Assembly: GCA_009837395.1 (NCBI GenBank)
Contig: VXTP01000006.1
Coordinates: 349,165 to 413,164 of the forward strand
Length of the DNA: 64,000 nt
Origin: Gemmatimonadota bacterium
GTDB lineage: Bacteria > JAAXHH01
Direction of reading: 5' to 3'
Shown: in pieces, positions 18,295 to 27,457 of the stretch
Numbering within the stretch: the stretch's first letter is position 1
Layout of the letters: each line of letters starts with the position of its first letter
Notes under the pieces: generated by a model
Seen by the model: the letters and a program-made list of their open reading frames with translations, nothing else
Told to the model about the DNA's origin: nothing
The model's database searches: none
Made by a program: the position numbers and the translations under genes

Positions 18295-20766
18295 ATGCCC
18301 CAGGGAAACAACAACAAGTTTACGGAACGGTTCAAACGGGTGATGCACATCGCCCGGGAAGAAGCCGCCCGACTGCAGCATGACTACATCGCCACGGAGC
18401 ACCTGCTGCTGGCCTTCATCCGGGATGGGGAAGGGACCGCGGCCGCCATGCTGCGTAATATGGGCATCGATCTCGAAGACCTCCGGCAGTCCATCGAGGA
18501 GGCCACAGTATCCCAGTCGAGCGCGCTCACGATCGGCCAGGTTCCCTTTACGCCGAGAGCGAAACAGGCCCTGGAGATCGCCGCGCACGAAGCCAACAAC
18601 ATGAAATCGAAATACGTGGGGACTGAGCACCTGCTGCTCGCGCTGGTCCGGGACAAGCAGGGAATCGCCTCCCAGATCCTCTCGACCTACGACGTGACGT
18701 TCGAGAAGATCAAGGAAGAGATCCAGAACATCCAGAGCGACCGTTCGGTGACCAAGAAGGACGCCCAGCGCAGCCGGACGCCCTTCCTGGATCATTTCGG
18801 CCGGGACCTCACCGAAATGGCGCGCGGCGGAAAACTCGATCCGGTCATCGGCCGCGACAAGGAGATCGAACGGGTGACCCAGGTCCTCAGCCGGCGGAAG
18901 AAGAACAACCCGGCGCTGATCGGCGAGCCCGGCGTGGGCAAGACCGCCATCGCCGAGGGGCTTGCGCAGCGCATCGTGCAGCGCAGCGTCCCCCAGATCC
19001 TGGAGAACAAGCGCGTCGTGACGCTGGACATGGCCTCGATCGTGGCCGGGACCAAGTACCGCGGACAGTTCGAGGACCGGCTGAAATCCATCATGGCCGA
19101 AATCACCAAGTCGGACGAGGTGATCATCTTCATCGACGAACTCCATTCGATCGTCGGGGCTGGGGGCGCCGAGGGCAGTCTCGACGCGTCCAACATCTTC
19201 AAGCCGGCCCTCGCCCGGGGCGAACTGCAGTGCATCGGCGCCACGACGCTGGACGAGTACCGCAAGCACATTGAAAAGGACGGCGCGCTCGAACGCCGGT
19301 TCCAGAAGGTGATCGTCGACCAGCCGAGCATCGAGGAAACCATCGACATGCTCAAAGGGCTGCGTAGCCGGTTCGAGGAATACCATCACGTCAAGTATAC
19401 GGACGACGCCCTCGAGTTCGCCGTAAAGCAGTCCGACAGGTACATCAAGGACCGCTTCCTCCCGGACAAGGCCATCGACATCATCGACGAGGCCGGGTCC
19501 AAGGCCCAGCTGTCCAAGATGACGGTCCCTGCGGAGATCCGGGAGATCGAGGAACAGCTCCAGGCCATTCAGGAAAAGAAGGTGGAGGCCGCCCAGCAGC
19601 AGGAGTTCGAACGCGCGGCCGCGCTGCGGGACCGCCAGGAAGAGTTGCAGCGCGAGTACGACGAGGCGTTCATGGCCTGGCGCGAGCGGGTTTCCGACCA
19701 GGTGGTGACCGTCTCCGAAAACGACATGGCGCAGATCATCTCCAGCATGACGGGCATTCCCATGTTCCGGCTCGAGGAACAGGAATCGAGGAGCCTGCTG
19801 CGCATGGAGGACGAGCTGAAGAAACGGATCATCGGCCAGGACATGGCCATCCAGGTACTGAGCAAGGCCATCCGGCGTTCGCGCTCCGGGCTGAAGAACC
19901 CCAACCGGCCCATCGGATCGTTTCTCTTCCTCGGCCCGACCGGCGTGGGCAAGACGGAACTGGCCAAGATCCTGGCCTCCTTCCTCTTCCAGGACAGCGA
20001 CGCCCTGGTCTTCATCGACATGTCCGAGTACATGGAGAAGTTCAACGTGTCCCGTCTGATCGGCGCGCCGCCGGGTTACGTGGGATTCAACGAAGGCGGG
20101 CACCTGTCGGAGAAGGTACGGCGCAAGCCTTATTCCGTCATTCTGCTGGACGAGGTGGAAAAGGCCCATCCGGACGTATTCAATATCCTCCTGCAGATAC
20201 TGGACGAGGGCACGTTGACCGACAGCAACGGCCGCCGGGTGGATTTCCGCAACACGATCATCATCATGACGTCCAATCTCGGCACCCGGGATATCAACAA
20301 GGCCGGCGGCCTGGGCTTCCAGCAGGACGCCGGGGTCGACTACGAAAAGATGGAAGCCACCGTCAAGGAAGAGGTGAAGAAACTGTTCAATCCGGAGTTT
20401 CTGAACCGGCTCGACGAATCGGTGGTCTTCCGCCAGTTGAACCCGTCCGATATCTCCCGGATCATCGATCTGCAGCTCAAGGAAATCAACGAAAGGATGA
20501 GCGAAAGGGGCATCCGCATTTCATTGACGCAGAGCGCGCGGGAACTGTTGGCCGACAAGGGATATGACCCGGTCTACAACGCCCGGTTCATGAACCAGAC
20601 CATCCAGCGCATGCTCGAGGATCCGCTTGCGGAAGAGCTGCTCAAGGGCAAGTTCGGCGACGGCGATGAAATCAGGGTCGGCAAGAAGGGCGAAAACCTG
20701 ACGTTCTATAAGGCCGAGACCGCTGATTCCGGCAAAGCGCCCGTCCTCACCGAGTCGGAAGCCTGA
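18295..20766 (+). CDS. clpC: ATP-dependent Clp protease ATP-binding subunit ClpC
   Basis: An AAA+ unfoldase of about 823 residues that feeds substrates to ClpP. It has two N-terminal Clp repeats (about 5-145), a first AAA domain with Walker A GEPGVGKT and Walker B IIFIDELH, a central UVR motif (around [20 protein letters not shown]), a second AAA domain with Walker A GPTGVGKT, and the C-terminal D2-small domain. The UVR motif separates ClpC from ClpB/ClpA. The start at 18295 has GGGAGG 10 nt upstream; ATGs at 18274 and 18286 are in frame but lack a usable site. The tail after about residue 800 is not conserved. With mcsA/mcsB it forms an arginine-phosphorylation degradation module. Confidence 0.95.
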   Translation: MPQGNNNKFTERFKRVMHIAREEAARLQHDYIATEHLLLAFIRDGEGTAAAMLRNMGIDLEDLRQSIEEATVSQSSALTIGQVPFTPRAKQALEIAAHEANNMKSKYVGTEHLLLALVRDKQGIASQILSTYDVTFEKIKEEIQNIQSDRSVTKKDAQRSRTPFLDHFGRDLTEMARGGKLDPVIGRDKEIERVTQVLSRRKKNNPALIGEPGVGKTAIAEGLAQRIVQRSVPQILENKRVVTLDMASIVAGTKYRGQFEDRLKSIMAEITKSDEVIIFIDELHSIVGAGGAEGSLDASNIFKPALARGELQCIGATTLDEYRKHIEKDGALERRFQKVIVDQPSIEETIDMLKGLRSRFEEYHHVKYTDDALEFAVKQSDRYIKDRFLPDKAIDIIDEAGSKAQLSKMTVPAEIREIEEQLQAIQEKKVEAAQQQEFERAAALRDRQEELQREYDEAFMAWRERVSDQVVTVSENDMAQIISSMTGIPMFRLEEQESRSLLRMEDELKKRIIGQDMAIQVLSKAIRRSRSGLKNPNRPIGSFLFLGPTGVGKTELAKILASFLFQDSDALVFIDMSEYMEKFNVSRLIGAPPGYVGFNEGGHLSEKVRRKPYSVILLDEVEKAHPDVFNILLQILDEGTLTDSNGRRVDFRNTIIIMTSNLGTRDINKAGGLGFQQDAGVDYEKMEATVKEEVKKLFNPEFLNRLDESVVFRQLNPSDISRIIDLQLKEINERMSERGIRISLTQSARELLADKGYDPVYNARFMNQTIQRMLEDPLAEELLKGKFGDGDEIRVGKKGENLTFYKAETADSGKAPVLTESEA

Positions 20767-20863
20767 AAGCACGGGTCCGCGGGCCGAGTCCGCCCAGCCA
20801 TGAAAGTTTGGCGCGCTTGGACGGGAACTCCCGATGTGGGATGGGCGTAGAATCGACAGCCGG

Positions 20864-20896
20864 TTCGCTTGCGCCGTGTTCGCTTGCGCCGTGTTC
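20864..20896 (+). repeat. 15-bp direct repeat upstream of bamA
   Basis: TTCGCTTGCGCCGTG occurs twice in tandem (20864-20878, 20879-20893), followed by a partial third copy. It lies in the 205-bp clpC-bamA spacer, or within the 5' part of bamA if a more upstream start is used, where it would encode a repeated FACAV. Confidence 0.8.
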
Positions 20897-20971
20897 ATGT
20901 CGATAGCCGGATTCTGCCGATCGATTACCCGCATGGACGGGGAAGTTGTCGCTGTGTCTTCAAAGTCATTC

Positions 20972-23374
20972 ATGTACTTCAAACCCTTCCTTGTACTGAT
21001 CCTGACGGGCGGGATTCTTGCCTTCGCGTCCGTGAGTCCCCAGAAAGTCTTCGGACAACAGCAGCAGTCTTTGATCGCCGAGGTGCGTATCGAGGGGCAC
21101 GCCAACGTGGATGAACCCCTCATCCGGTCGATGACCGCGCTGAAAGCGGGTAACCCGTACAATCCCAGGGACGGCGCCACCACGATCAAGCAACTGTACC
21201 GGCTGGGGCTGTTCGAGGACATACGCATCTACGTCAGCGGAGGCGCGACGGGTCTGATCGTGACCGTAAACGTCAGGGAATACCCGTTGCTGGACCGCCT
21301 GGAGTTCGAGGGAAACGATAAGATCAAGGACGACGAACTCGAACGCATCTCGGGTATTTTCCAGGGCCAGGCCCTGTCTCCCTTCCGCAGAAAGAGTGTC
21401 GTGGACAATATCACCGGCGCCTATTACGAAAAGGGGTACCTGCTCGCCACGCTGAATGAACGCGTCCTCGTGGAAAGAAACAACGCGATCATGCGGATCG
21501 AAATCGATGAAGGCGAGAAGGTGGGGCTGGGCGAGATCTTTATCGAAAACAACGTGTCCGTGCCGGAAAAGCAGTTGCAGAAGGCCTTTCGAGAGAAAGC
21601 GGACACGGAAGAAGAACATTTCTGGAAAGAGGGCGACCTGCGCCGGGAACGCCTGCTGGACCAGTTCGAGAAAATCGTCCAGGAATACCGCAAGTACGGT
21701 TTCCGGGACGCGGAAGTCGTGAGCGACACGCTCTGGTTCAGCGAGGACCGGAAGCGGATGTACATCAAGGTCGATGTCAACGAGGGAAGGCGGTATTACC
21801 TCGGGGACGTCGCCTTCGAAGGGAACACGAAGTTCACCGGCGACCAATTGTCCAGTCTCATCAAGATCGACGCGGGCGAGCCCTTTAACGAAGAAGAATA
21901 CCAGGAAAGCGTATCGACCATCTACGAAGCGTATGGCGAATTGGGTTATCTGTACGCCACGCCCATCGCCCGGGAATCGGCGGCCAACGACTCCACGATC
22001 AATCTGCACTTCGCGGTAAACGAGGGGGAACCGGCAAAGGTACACCGGATCAACATCGTCGGCAATACCAAGACGAAGGACAAGGTGATACGGCGCGAAC
22101 TGCTGATCAAGCCGGGACAGTTCTTTCGCCGCTCGGTGCTGATGAGAAGCCAGCGGGACGTTTTCCAGCTGAATTACTTCCAGGACGTGCAGCCCGGCCT
22201 GCAACCCCGTCCCAACGGAGACGTGGACATCACTTTCACCGTCCTGGAGAAACCGACGGGCACGGCGAATGCCGGCGCCGGATACAGCGGGCTCGACGGG
22301 CTCGTGGGCACCATATCCATGATCATCCCGAATTTCCTGGGCAACGGACAGAACGTGAATTTCAATTGGGAATTTGGCGCCAGGCGCAATTCCATCTCGA
22401 CGAGTTTCGTCGAGCCCTGGCTCTTCGATACGCCCACCAGCGCCGGCATCGACATCTACCGTACGAACCGGCGATGGTACCGGGAATTCAATGTCATTCA
22501 GAAGGGCTTCGGGCTGTCCCTGGGCCGGCGTTTCCGCGGCACGTACTGGCGCATCAACGGGGCCTACCGGTTTTACGACCAGCGTTATTCCGGTTTCGGC
22601 GAGCGATACTACGCGGCTGCGCTGGAAGACACTACACTGACGAATGTGCAGATCTCGGCCATTAACGAGAATATTCGCCGAAGAGAATCCTACGAATCCA
22701 ACAGCGGCCTGACGAGCCAGGTCTCCTTCTCCGTTACGCGCGACAGCCGCGATTTCCCCCAGTTCGCCACGCGCGGCATGCGCCATACGTCCCGGAGCTC
22801 CGTAGCCGGCGTCGGCGGTGACGTGAAGTTCCTCAAGCAGACCCTGGAATCCGATTTCTATGTGCCCCTGTTCAAGGGCACGTCCCTTTCCCTCAGGGGA
22901 AGGTATTCCCTGGCCGCTAACCCCTTCAACGACCGGGAGGTCCCGTTTTTCGAACGGTTCTTTCCGGGAGGAGTCAGTTTCGACGGCCTGATCCGGGGGT
23001 ACGGCAACAACTCCATCGGCCCCTACACCGATCTGGGTGACGGGACCAGCAGCCGTGACGGAGGACGGGCGATGAGCATCATCACCCTGGAGTACCAGGT
23101 CCCGATCATCGACCAGCTCAGCTCTCAGCAGCCGGTCTACGCCGTGGCGTTTGTCGAGGCCGGCAACGCCTGGGCGAAGCTCGGGGACGCCACGCCGCTG
23201 CCGGGAAACATGAAAAAATCCGTGGGCGCGGGCATCCGGGTGATCATGCCCCTGGTGGGGCTGTTGGGCTTCGACGTGGGATACGGATTCGACCAGCCAT
23301 CGGATCCGATCCAGGCCCTCCAGAAAAATCGAAGCGGCTGGCATACGCACTTTCAGCTCGGACAGATGTTCTGA
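20972..23374 (+). CDS. bamA: Outer membrane protein assembly factor BamA
   Basis: An 800-residue Omp85 protein, the core of the machine that inserts beta-barrel proteins into the outer membrane. From MYFKPFLVLILTGG there is a Sec signal peptide (cleavage near VFGQ-QQ), then five POTRA domains (about 30-370) and a 16-strand barrel (about 400-800) ending in the aromatic beta-signal ...LGQMF. The frame is open to 20834; 20972 is chosen because it gives a standard signal peptide, though no strong ribosome site marks any candidate. It is followed by skp and lpxD, the usual order in diderm bacteria. Confidence 0.93.
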   Translation: MYFKPFLVLILTGGILAFASVSPQKVFGQQQQSLIAEVRIEGHANVDEPLIRSMTALKAGNPYNPRDGATTIKQLYRLGLFEDIRIYVSGGATGLIVTVNVREYPLLDRLEFEGNDKIKDDELERISGIFQGQALSPFRRKSVVDNITGAYYEKGYLLATLNERVLVERNNAIMRIEIDEGEKVGLGEIFIENNVSVPEKQLQKAFREKADTEEEHFWKEGDLRRERLLDQFEKIVQEYRKYGFRDAEVVSDTLWFSEDRKRMYIKVDVNEGRRYYLGDVAFEGNTKFTGDQLSSLIKIDAGEPFNEEEYQESVSTIYEAYGELGYLYATPIARESAANDSTINLHFAVNEGEPAKVHRINIVGNTKTKDKVIRRELLIKPGQFFRRSVLMRSQRDVFQLNYFQDVQPGLQPRPNGDVDITFTVLEKPTGTANAGAGYSGLDGLVGTISMIIPNFLGNGQNVNFNWEFGARRNSISTSFVEPWLFDTPTSAGIDIYRTNRRWYREFNVIQKGFGLSLGRRFRGTYWRINGAYRFYDQRYSGFGERYYAAALEDTTLTNVQISAINENIRRRESYESNSGLTSQVSFSVTRDSRDFPQFATRGMRHTSRSSVAGVGGDVKFLKQTLESDFYVPLFKGTSLSLRGRYSLAANPFNDREVPFFERFFPGGVSFDGLIRGYGNNSIGPYTDLGDGTSSRDGGRAMSIITLEYQVPIIDQLSSQQPVYAVAFVEAGNAWAKLGDATPLPGNMKKSVGAGIRVIMPLVGLLGFDVGYGFDQPSDPIQALQKNRSGWHTHFQLGQMF

Positions 23375-23423
23375 CAAACTGATCCAGGTTACCGGAGCGA
23401 TCCGGCATTCGAGGAGGATATCA

Positions 23424-23963
23424 ATGTTTTCAGGGAAAGGGATGATTCGCATTGCGGCCGTGCTCGCCGTGCTGGCCGCCGCCATGCAGCTGCCCGCTGC
23501 TGTCGAGGGACAGGAACTCAAAATCGGCTATCTCGACATGGAGCGCCTGCGCCAGTCGTACCAGGGGTTCAAAGATGCCGAGGAGGCCTACCGGAAGCAG
23601 GTGACGGCCATGCAGGAACAGGTCCAGAGCAGGCAGCAGGAAGTCGAGATGCTGAGGCAGCAGTACGAGGCCCGCAAGACCATGTTGACCGCGGCCAGGC
23701 GGCAGCAGGACGAGCAGAACATCATGCAGAAGGAACAGGAGCTCATGCAGTTCGCCCAGTCACAGCAAATGGAGCTGGCGCAACAGGAAGTGGAATTGAC
23801 CAGGCCGTTGCAGGAATCCATTTTCAACGTGGTGCAGACCCTGGCCAAGGCAGAGAACTATACCTATGTCTTCGATGCCGGGTCGCTCATATACGTGGAT
23901 CCCTTGAGAGCGCAGGATCTCACCGGGCAGGTCCTGGAGGAACTGCAGAAGGAAGCCAACTAG
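23424..23963 (+). CDS. skp: Periplasmic chaperone Skp/OmpH family
   Basis: A 179-residue OmpH/Skp-like protein that carries unfolded outer-membrane proteins across the periplasm. An N-terminal signal peptide (about 1-29, ending VEG-Q) is followed by KIGYLDMERLRQSY, the typical strand, and a long Gln/Glu-rich coiled coil (about 50-140) that forms the trimer's tentacles. GAGGAGG precedes the ATG. It sits 49 nt after bamA and 6 nt before lpxD. Confidence 0.92.
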   Translation: MFSGKGMIRIAAVLAVLAAAMQLPAAVEGQELKIGYLDMERLRQSYQGFKDAEEAYRKQVTAMQEQVQSRQQEVEMLRQQYEARKTMLTAARRQQDEQNIMQKEQELMQFAQSQQMELAQQEVELTRPLQESIFNVVQTLAKAENYTYVFDAGSLIYVDPLRAQDLTGQVLEELQKEAN

Positions 23964-23969
23964 ACACCC

Positions 23970-25028
23970 ATGCGACAGAAGCTGGCAGATATCGCGACGC
24001 AGGTACAGGGCGAACTCGTCGGTGACGGTTCGTGCATCATCGAGAGCGTGGCGCCGCTGGACGAGGCCGGCAAGGGTTCGATCTCCGTCCTGATCAACGC
24101 CCGGCAGAGCCGGCGCCTGGAGTCGACGGAGGCCGCGGCGGTCATCGTCTCCCGGGAAATCGATCACGCTCCGGTCCCCATCATCCGCGTGGCTTCACCC
24201 GAGCTCGCTTTAGTCACCCTGCTGACGACCTATTTCTCCGGACACCGTCCCGCGGAAGGCGGAATCCATCCGACGGCCAGGATAGATCCTGCCGCGGAAG
24301 TGGATGAAGAGGCGGCCATCGGTCCCCATGTGTCGATCGGCCCGCACACCACCGTGGGGCGGCGTGCCTGCATCGGCGCGAACGTGGCGATCGGCGCCCA
24401 TTGCCGGGTCGGCGCCGGCACGTGGATCTTCGCCAACGCGACGCTCTACGACCGGGTTGCCCTTGGAGAGGGCGTGATCGTGCACGGCGGCGTCGTGATC
24501 GGCAGCGATGGCTTCGGGTATTTCCAGGGCAGCGGCGGGGCCAGGAAGATACCGCAGGTCGGCGGCGTGGAGATCGGCGACGACGTGGAGATCGGCGCGA
24601 ATTCGACAATCGATCGCGCAACCATGGGCATGACCCGTATCGGCCGCGGCACGAAGATCGACAACCTGGTACAGATCGGCCATAACGTCGTAATCGGCGA
24701 TCACGTCACCATATGTGCCCAGGTGGGCATCGCGGGGAGCACGGTGGTTGAATCGGGGACCCTCATCGGCGGGCAGGCCGGACTCTCCGATCACATCCAT
24801 GTCGGCGCCGGTTCCAGGATCGGCGGGCAGGCGGGCGTGACCAAGTCCATTCCCGCCGGATCGACCGTTTCGGGATACCCCGCCCGTCCGCACAACCAGG
24901 CCAGGAGAATCGAGGCGGCCATCAAGCGCCTGCCGGACCTGCTGCACCAGGTCCAGACCCTGGAGGAGCGGATCAAGTCGTTCGAAAGCGGCGAACAGGA
25001 TGGGCCATCCAACGAAGGAAGAGAGTAG
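23970..25028 (+). CDS. lpxD: UDP-3-O-acylglucosamine N-acyltransferase
   Basis: A 352-residue lipid A enzyme adding the second acyl chain to UDP-3-O-acyl-glucosamine from acyl-ACP. An N-terminal uridine-binding domain (about 1-100) is followed by a left-handed beta-helix of hexapeptide repeats (about 105-300, for example [15 protein letters not shown]) and a C-terminal helix (about 310-350). The IGSDGFGYF motif is characteristic. Only 6 nt separate it from skp and 6 nt from lpxC-fabZ, so the genes are cotranscribed. Confidence 0.96.
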   Translation: MRQKLADIATQVQGELVGDGSCIIESVAPLDEAGKGSISVLINARQSRRLESTEAAAVIVSREIDHAPVPIIRVASPELALVTLLTTYFSGHRPAEGGIHPTARIDPAAEVDEEAAIGPHVSIGPHTTVGRRACIGANVAIGAHCRVGAGTWIFANATLYDRVALGEGVIVHGGVVIGSDGFGYFQGSGGARKIPQVGGVEIGDDVEIGANSTIDRATMGMTRIGRGTKIDNLVQIGHNVVIGDHVTICAQVGIAGSTVVESGTLIGGQAGLSDHIHVGAGSRIGGQAGVTKSIPAGSTVSGYPARPHNQARRIEAAIKRLPDLLHQVQTLEERIKSFESGEQDGPSNEGRE

Positions 25029-25034
25029 CGGCAC

Positions 25035-26570
25035 ATGTTCAAACGCCAGCGTACCGTCAAATCTCCGGCGTCCATCAAGGGCATCGGCCTGCATACCGGA
25101 GGACGGGCGACGATTACGTTCAAGCCCGGTACCGTGAACGACGGGATCCGGTTCGTGCGCGTCGACCATCCCGACAGGCTGGAAATCCCGGCGGACATAG
25201 ACTACGTGATCGATACGACCCGGGGGACGAACCTGGCGCGGGATGGCGTCCGGATCCACACCGTGGAGCACGTCCTGGCCGCCGTCGCGGGCCTGGGCCT
25301 GGACAATATCCGGATCGAACTGGACGGGGACGAGCCGCCGATCTGCGACGGCAGCGCCATTCCCTTCGTGAACGCGTTGATTGAAGCGGGCATCGTCGAA
25401 CAGGACGCCCCCAGGGAATACCTGGAACTGGACAACCCCGTGCTGTATTCGGAGCGGGAGAACGGCCTGCTTAAGGAACTCGTCGTCATGCCCTCCGACG
25501 ATTTCCATCTCACCTACATGGTCGACTACCAGAAATCCAACCTGGCCAGCCAGCACACCGTGCTCTATTCCCTGGAGGACGAGTTCGTCACCGAGTTCGC
25601 CCCGGCGCGGACGTGGACCTTCCTGAGCGATGTGAAGGCCCTGCGCGAAAGGGGACTGATCAAGGGCGGCAGCCTGGAAAGCGCGGTGGTCATCGCGGAC
25701 ATGGACCTGTCCGACGAGGAACTGGACGAGTTGAAGGATCTGTTCGGCGTGGAGGACAGGGTGGTGATCGGTGAGAACGGGATCGTGGGCACCCAGCCGC
25801 TGCGGTTCGACAACGAACCCTGCCGGCACAAGGCCCTCGACCTGATCGGCGACCTTGCCCTGCTCGGAGCGCCGCTCAGGGCGCAGGTGTTCGGCGCGCG
25901 GTCCTCCCATGCCGCCAACGTAGAACTCGTGCGAAGGATCCGCGGCGCGTGCGTGAAGAAGAAGCCGGAAACGGGGGATGTCGATCCGTCTGCGTCTGCC
26001 CCGCCAGCGTCTGGTTCGCCTGTTGCGTCTGCTACACCCGCAGCACCTGCACCTGTGGCACCCGCGCCTGAACCCGAAGCGGTCCTCGACATCGAGGATA
26101 TCCTGCGCATCCTCCCCCACCGGTATCCCTTATTGCTCATCGACCGGGTGATCCACATGGAACCGGGGAAGCGGGTCACCGCGTTGAAGAACGTGACCAT
26201 CAACGAGCCTTTCTTCGCGGGTCATTTCCCCGGCCATCCCGTCATGCCGGGCGTCTTGATCGTCGAGGCCATGGCGCAGGCGGGCGGCCTGCTGCTGCTC
26301 AACACGATCGATGAACCGAAGAGCAAGATGGCGTATTTCATGGGCATCGACCATGCCCGCTTCCGGCGACTGGTAAAACCTGGCGACCAGCTCCGCTTCG
26401 AGTTGGAGACGGTCCGGATGCGCATGCACGCCTGCAAGATGGAAGGCAAGGCTTACGTGAACGATGAACTGGTCGCCGAAGCCACCCTCATGGCCATGAT
26501 CACGGATCGCGCGGGCCAGGCCGACCAGGCGGACAGGGCGGACCAGGCTGACCGGGAGGCCTCACAGTGA
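25035..26570 (+). CDS. lpxC: LpxC-FabZ fusion: UDP-3-O-acyl-GlcNAc deacetylase / 3-hydroxyacyl-ACP dehydratase
   Basis: A 511-residue bifunctional protein. Residues 1-310 are LpxC, the zinc deacetylase committing to lipid A synthesis: His79, and His265/Asp269 in RHKALDL, fit the metal site. Residues 348-490 are FabZ, with [21 protein letters not shown] (397-406) and catalytic Glu411. A Pro/Ala/Ser linker (about 312-347) joins them. The last about 24 residues are a repetitive Gln/Ala/Asp tail ([15 protein letters not shown]), encoded by a 9-bp repeat. This fusion is known in Bacteroidetes and other FCB bacteria and couples lipid A with fatty-acid synthesis. It overlaps lpxA by 4 nt. Confidence 0.95.
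   Translation: MFKRQRTVKSPASIKGIGLHTGGRATITFKPGTVNDGIRFVRVDHPDRLEIPADIDYVIDTTRGTNLARDGVRIHTVEHVLAAVAGLGLDNIRIELDGDEPPICDGSAIPFVNALIEAGIVEQDAPREYLELDNPVLYSERENGLLKELVVMPSDDFHLTYMVDYQKSNLASQHTVLYSLEDEFVTEFAPARTWTFLSDVKALRERGLIKGGSLESAVVIADMDLSDEELDELKDLFGVEDRVVIGENGIVGTQPLRFDNEPCRHKALDLIGDLALLGAPLRAQVFGARSSHAANVELVRRIRGACVKKKPETGDVDPSASAPPASGSPVASATPAAPAPVAPAPEPEAVLDIEDILRILPHRYPLLLIDRVIHMEPGKRVTALKNVTINEPFFAGHFPGHPVMPGVLIVEAMAQAGGLLLLNTIDEPKSKMAYFMGIDHARFRRLVKPGDQLRFELETVRMRMHACKMEGKAYVNDELVAEATLMAMITDRAGQADQADRADQADREASQ
26511..26556 (+). repeat. 9-bp tandem repeat within the lpxC-fabZ 3' end
   Basis: Five degenerate copies of GCGGACCAG (for example GCGGACAGG, GCGGACCAG, GCTGACCGG) encode the (Q)AD(Q/R) tail. 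The period of 9 keeps the frame open. The unit matches the reverse complement of the tract after radC. Confidence 0.8.
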
Positions 26571-27379
26571 CGGACATTACCGCCGAAGTCCAGATACATC
26601 CCACGGCCATCGTGCATCCCGACGCGGAGCTGGGCGCCGGATGCAGCATCGGTCCGTACACGATCGTGGAACCCAACGTGACCATCGGGGCCGGTACCCA
26701 GATTGCATCCAGCGCGATGATCGGCGCCCATACCCGTATCGGCGCCGAATGCAGGGTCTATCACGGAGCCGTCGTGGGATCGATCCCCCAGGATCAGAAA
26801 TTCATCGGCGAGCAGTCCATCCTGGAGATCGGAGACCGGACGTCCATCCGGGAGTTCACCACGCTGAATCGCGGGACGAGCGCGCTGGGGAAAACGGTGA
26901 TCGGAAGCGATACCCTGGTCATGGCCTATGTGCACGTCGCCCACGACTGCGTGATCGGCAACCGGGTGATCCTCGCCAACGGCACCCAACTGGGCGGCCA
27001 CGTGGAAATCGAGGATTTCGCCATCACCGGCGGGCTCGTCGCCGTCCACCAGTTCGTCCGGATCGGCCGCAACGCCTTCATCAGCGGGGGCGGCATGGTG
27101 ACCAAGGACATCTGTCCGTACTTCAAGTATGGCCACGATCCGCTCAAGCCCGTTTCACTCAACACCATCGGCCTTAAGCGCTGCGGGTACTCCGACGAAT
27201 CCATCCGTACGCTGAAGCAGGCCTATCGACTGCTCCACCGGTCCTCGCTCAATACCTCCCAGGCGGTGAAAGCGGTGACGGCGGAAGTGGAACATACCGA
27301 CGAAGTCAAGTACCTGCTCGCGTTTATAGAGGAAAGCGCCCGGCGGAGCAAGCGATACGGCCGCGGCCTGACTTCCTGA
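26567..27379 (+). CDS. lpxA: Acyl-ACP--UDP-N-acetylglucosamine O-acyltransferase
   Basis: A 270-residue LpxA, catalysing the first lipid A step. The hexapeptide-repeat beta-helix (about 8-190, for example [16 protein letters not shown]) is followed by a C-terminal helical domain. The conserved LNRGTS segment and HVAHDC (catalytic-His region) are present. The start is GTG, overlapping the lpxC-fabZ stop by 4 nt (GTGA). It ends the long envelope operon; I see no clear intrinsic terminator in the 78 nt after it. Confidence 0.96.
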   Translation: MTDITAEVQIHPTAIVHPDAELGAGCSIGPYTIVEPNVTIGAGTQIASSAMIGAHTRIGAECRVYHGAVVGSIPQDQKFIGEQSILEIGDRTSIREFTTLNRGTSALGKTVIGSDTLVMAYVHVAHDCVIGNRVILANGTQLGGHVEIEDFAITGGLVAVHQFVRIGRNAFISGGGMVTKDICPYFKYGHDPLKPVSLNTIGLKRCGYSDESIRTLKQAYRLLHRSSLNTSQAVKAVTAEVEHTDEVKYLLAFIEESARRSKRYGRGLTS

Positions 27380-27457
27380 TCACGTTAAGAACCAGCAGCA
27401 CTACCGCGGACTCCTCACCGCTCACCCTTCCCGTCATCAAAAGAAAGGACCTGTACC

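Noticed and set aside
17662-20169. Minus-strand open frame of 835 codons
   Set aside because: It is antisense to mcsB and clpC and has no recognisable domain.
20966-23521. Minus-strand open frame of 851 codons
   Set aside because: It is antisense to bamA and carries only mirror-composition sequence.
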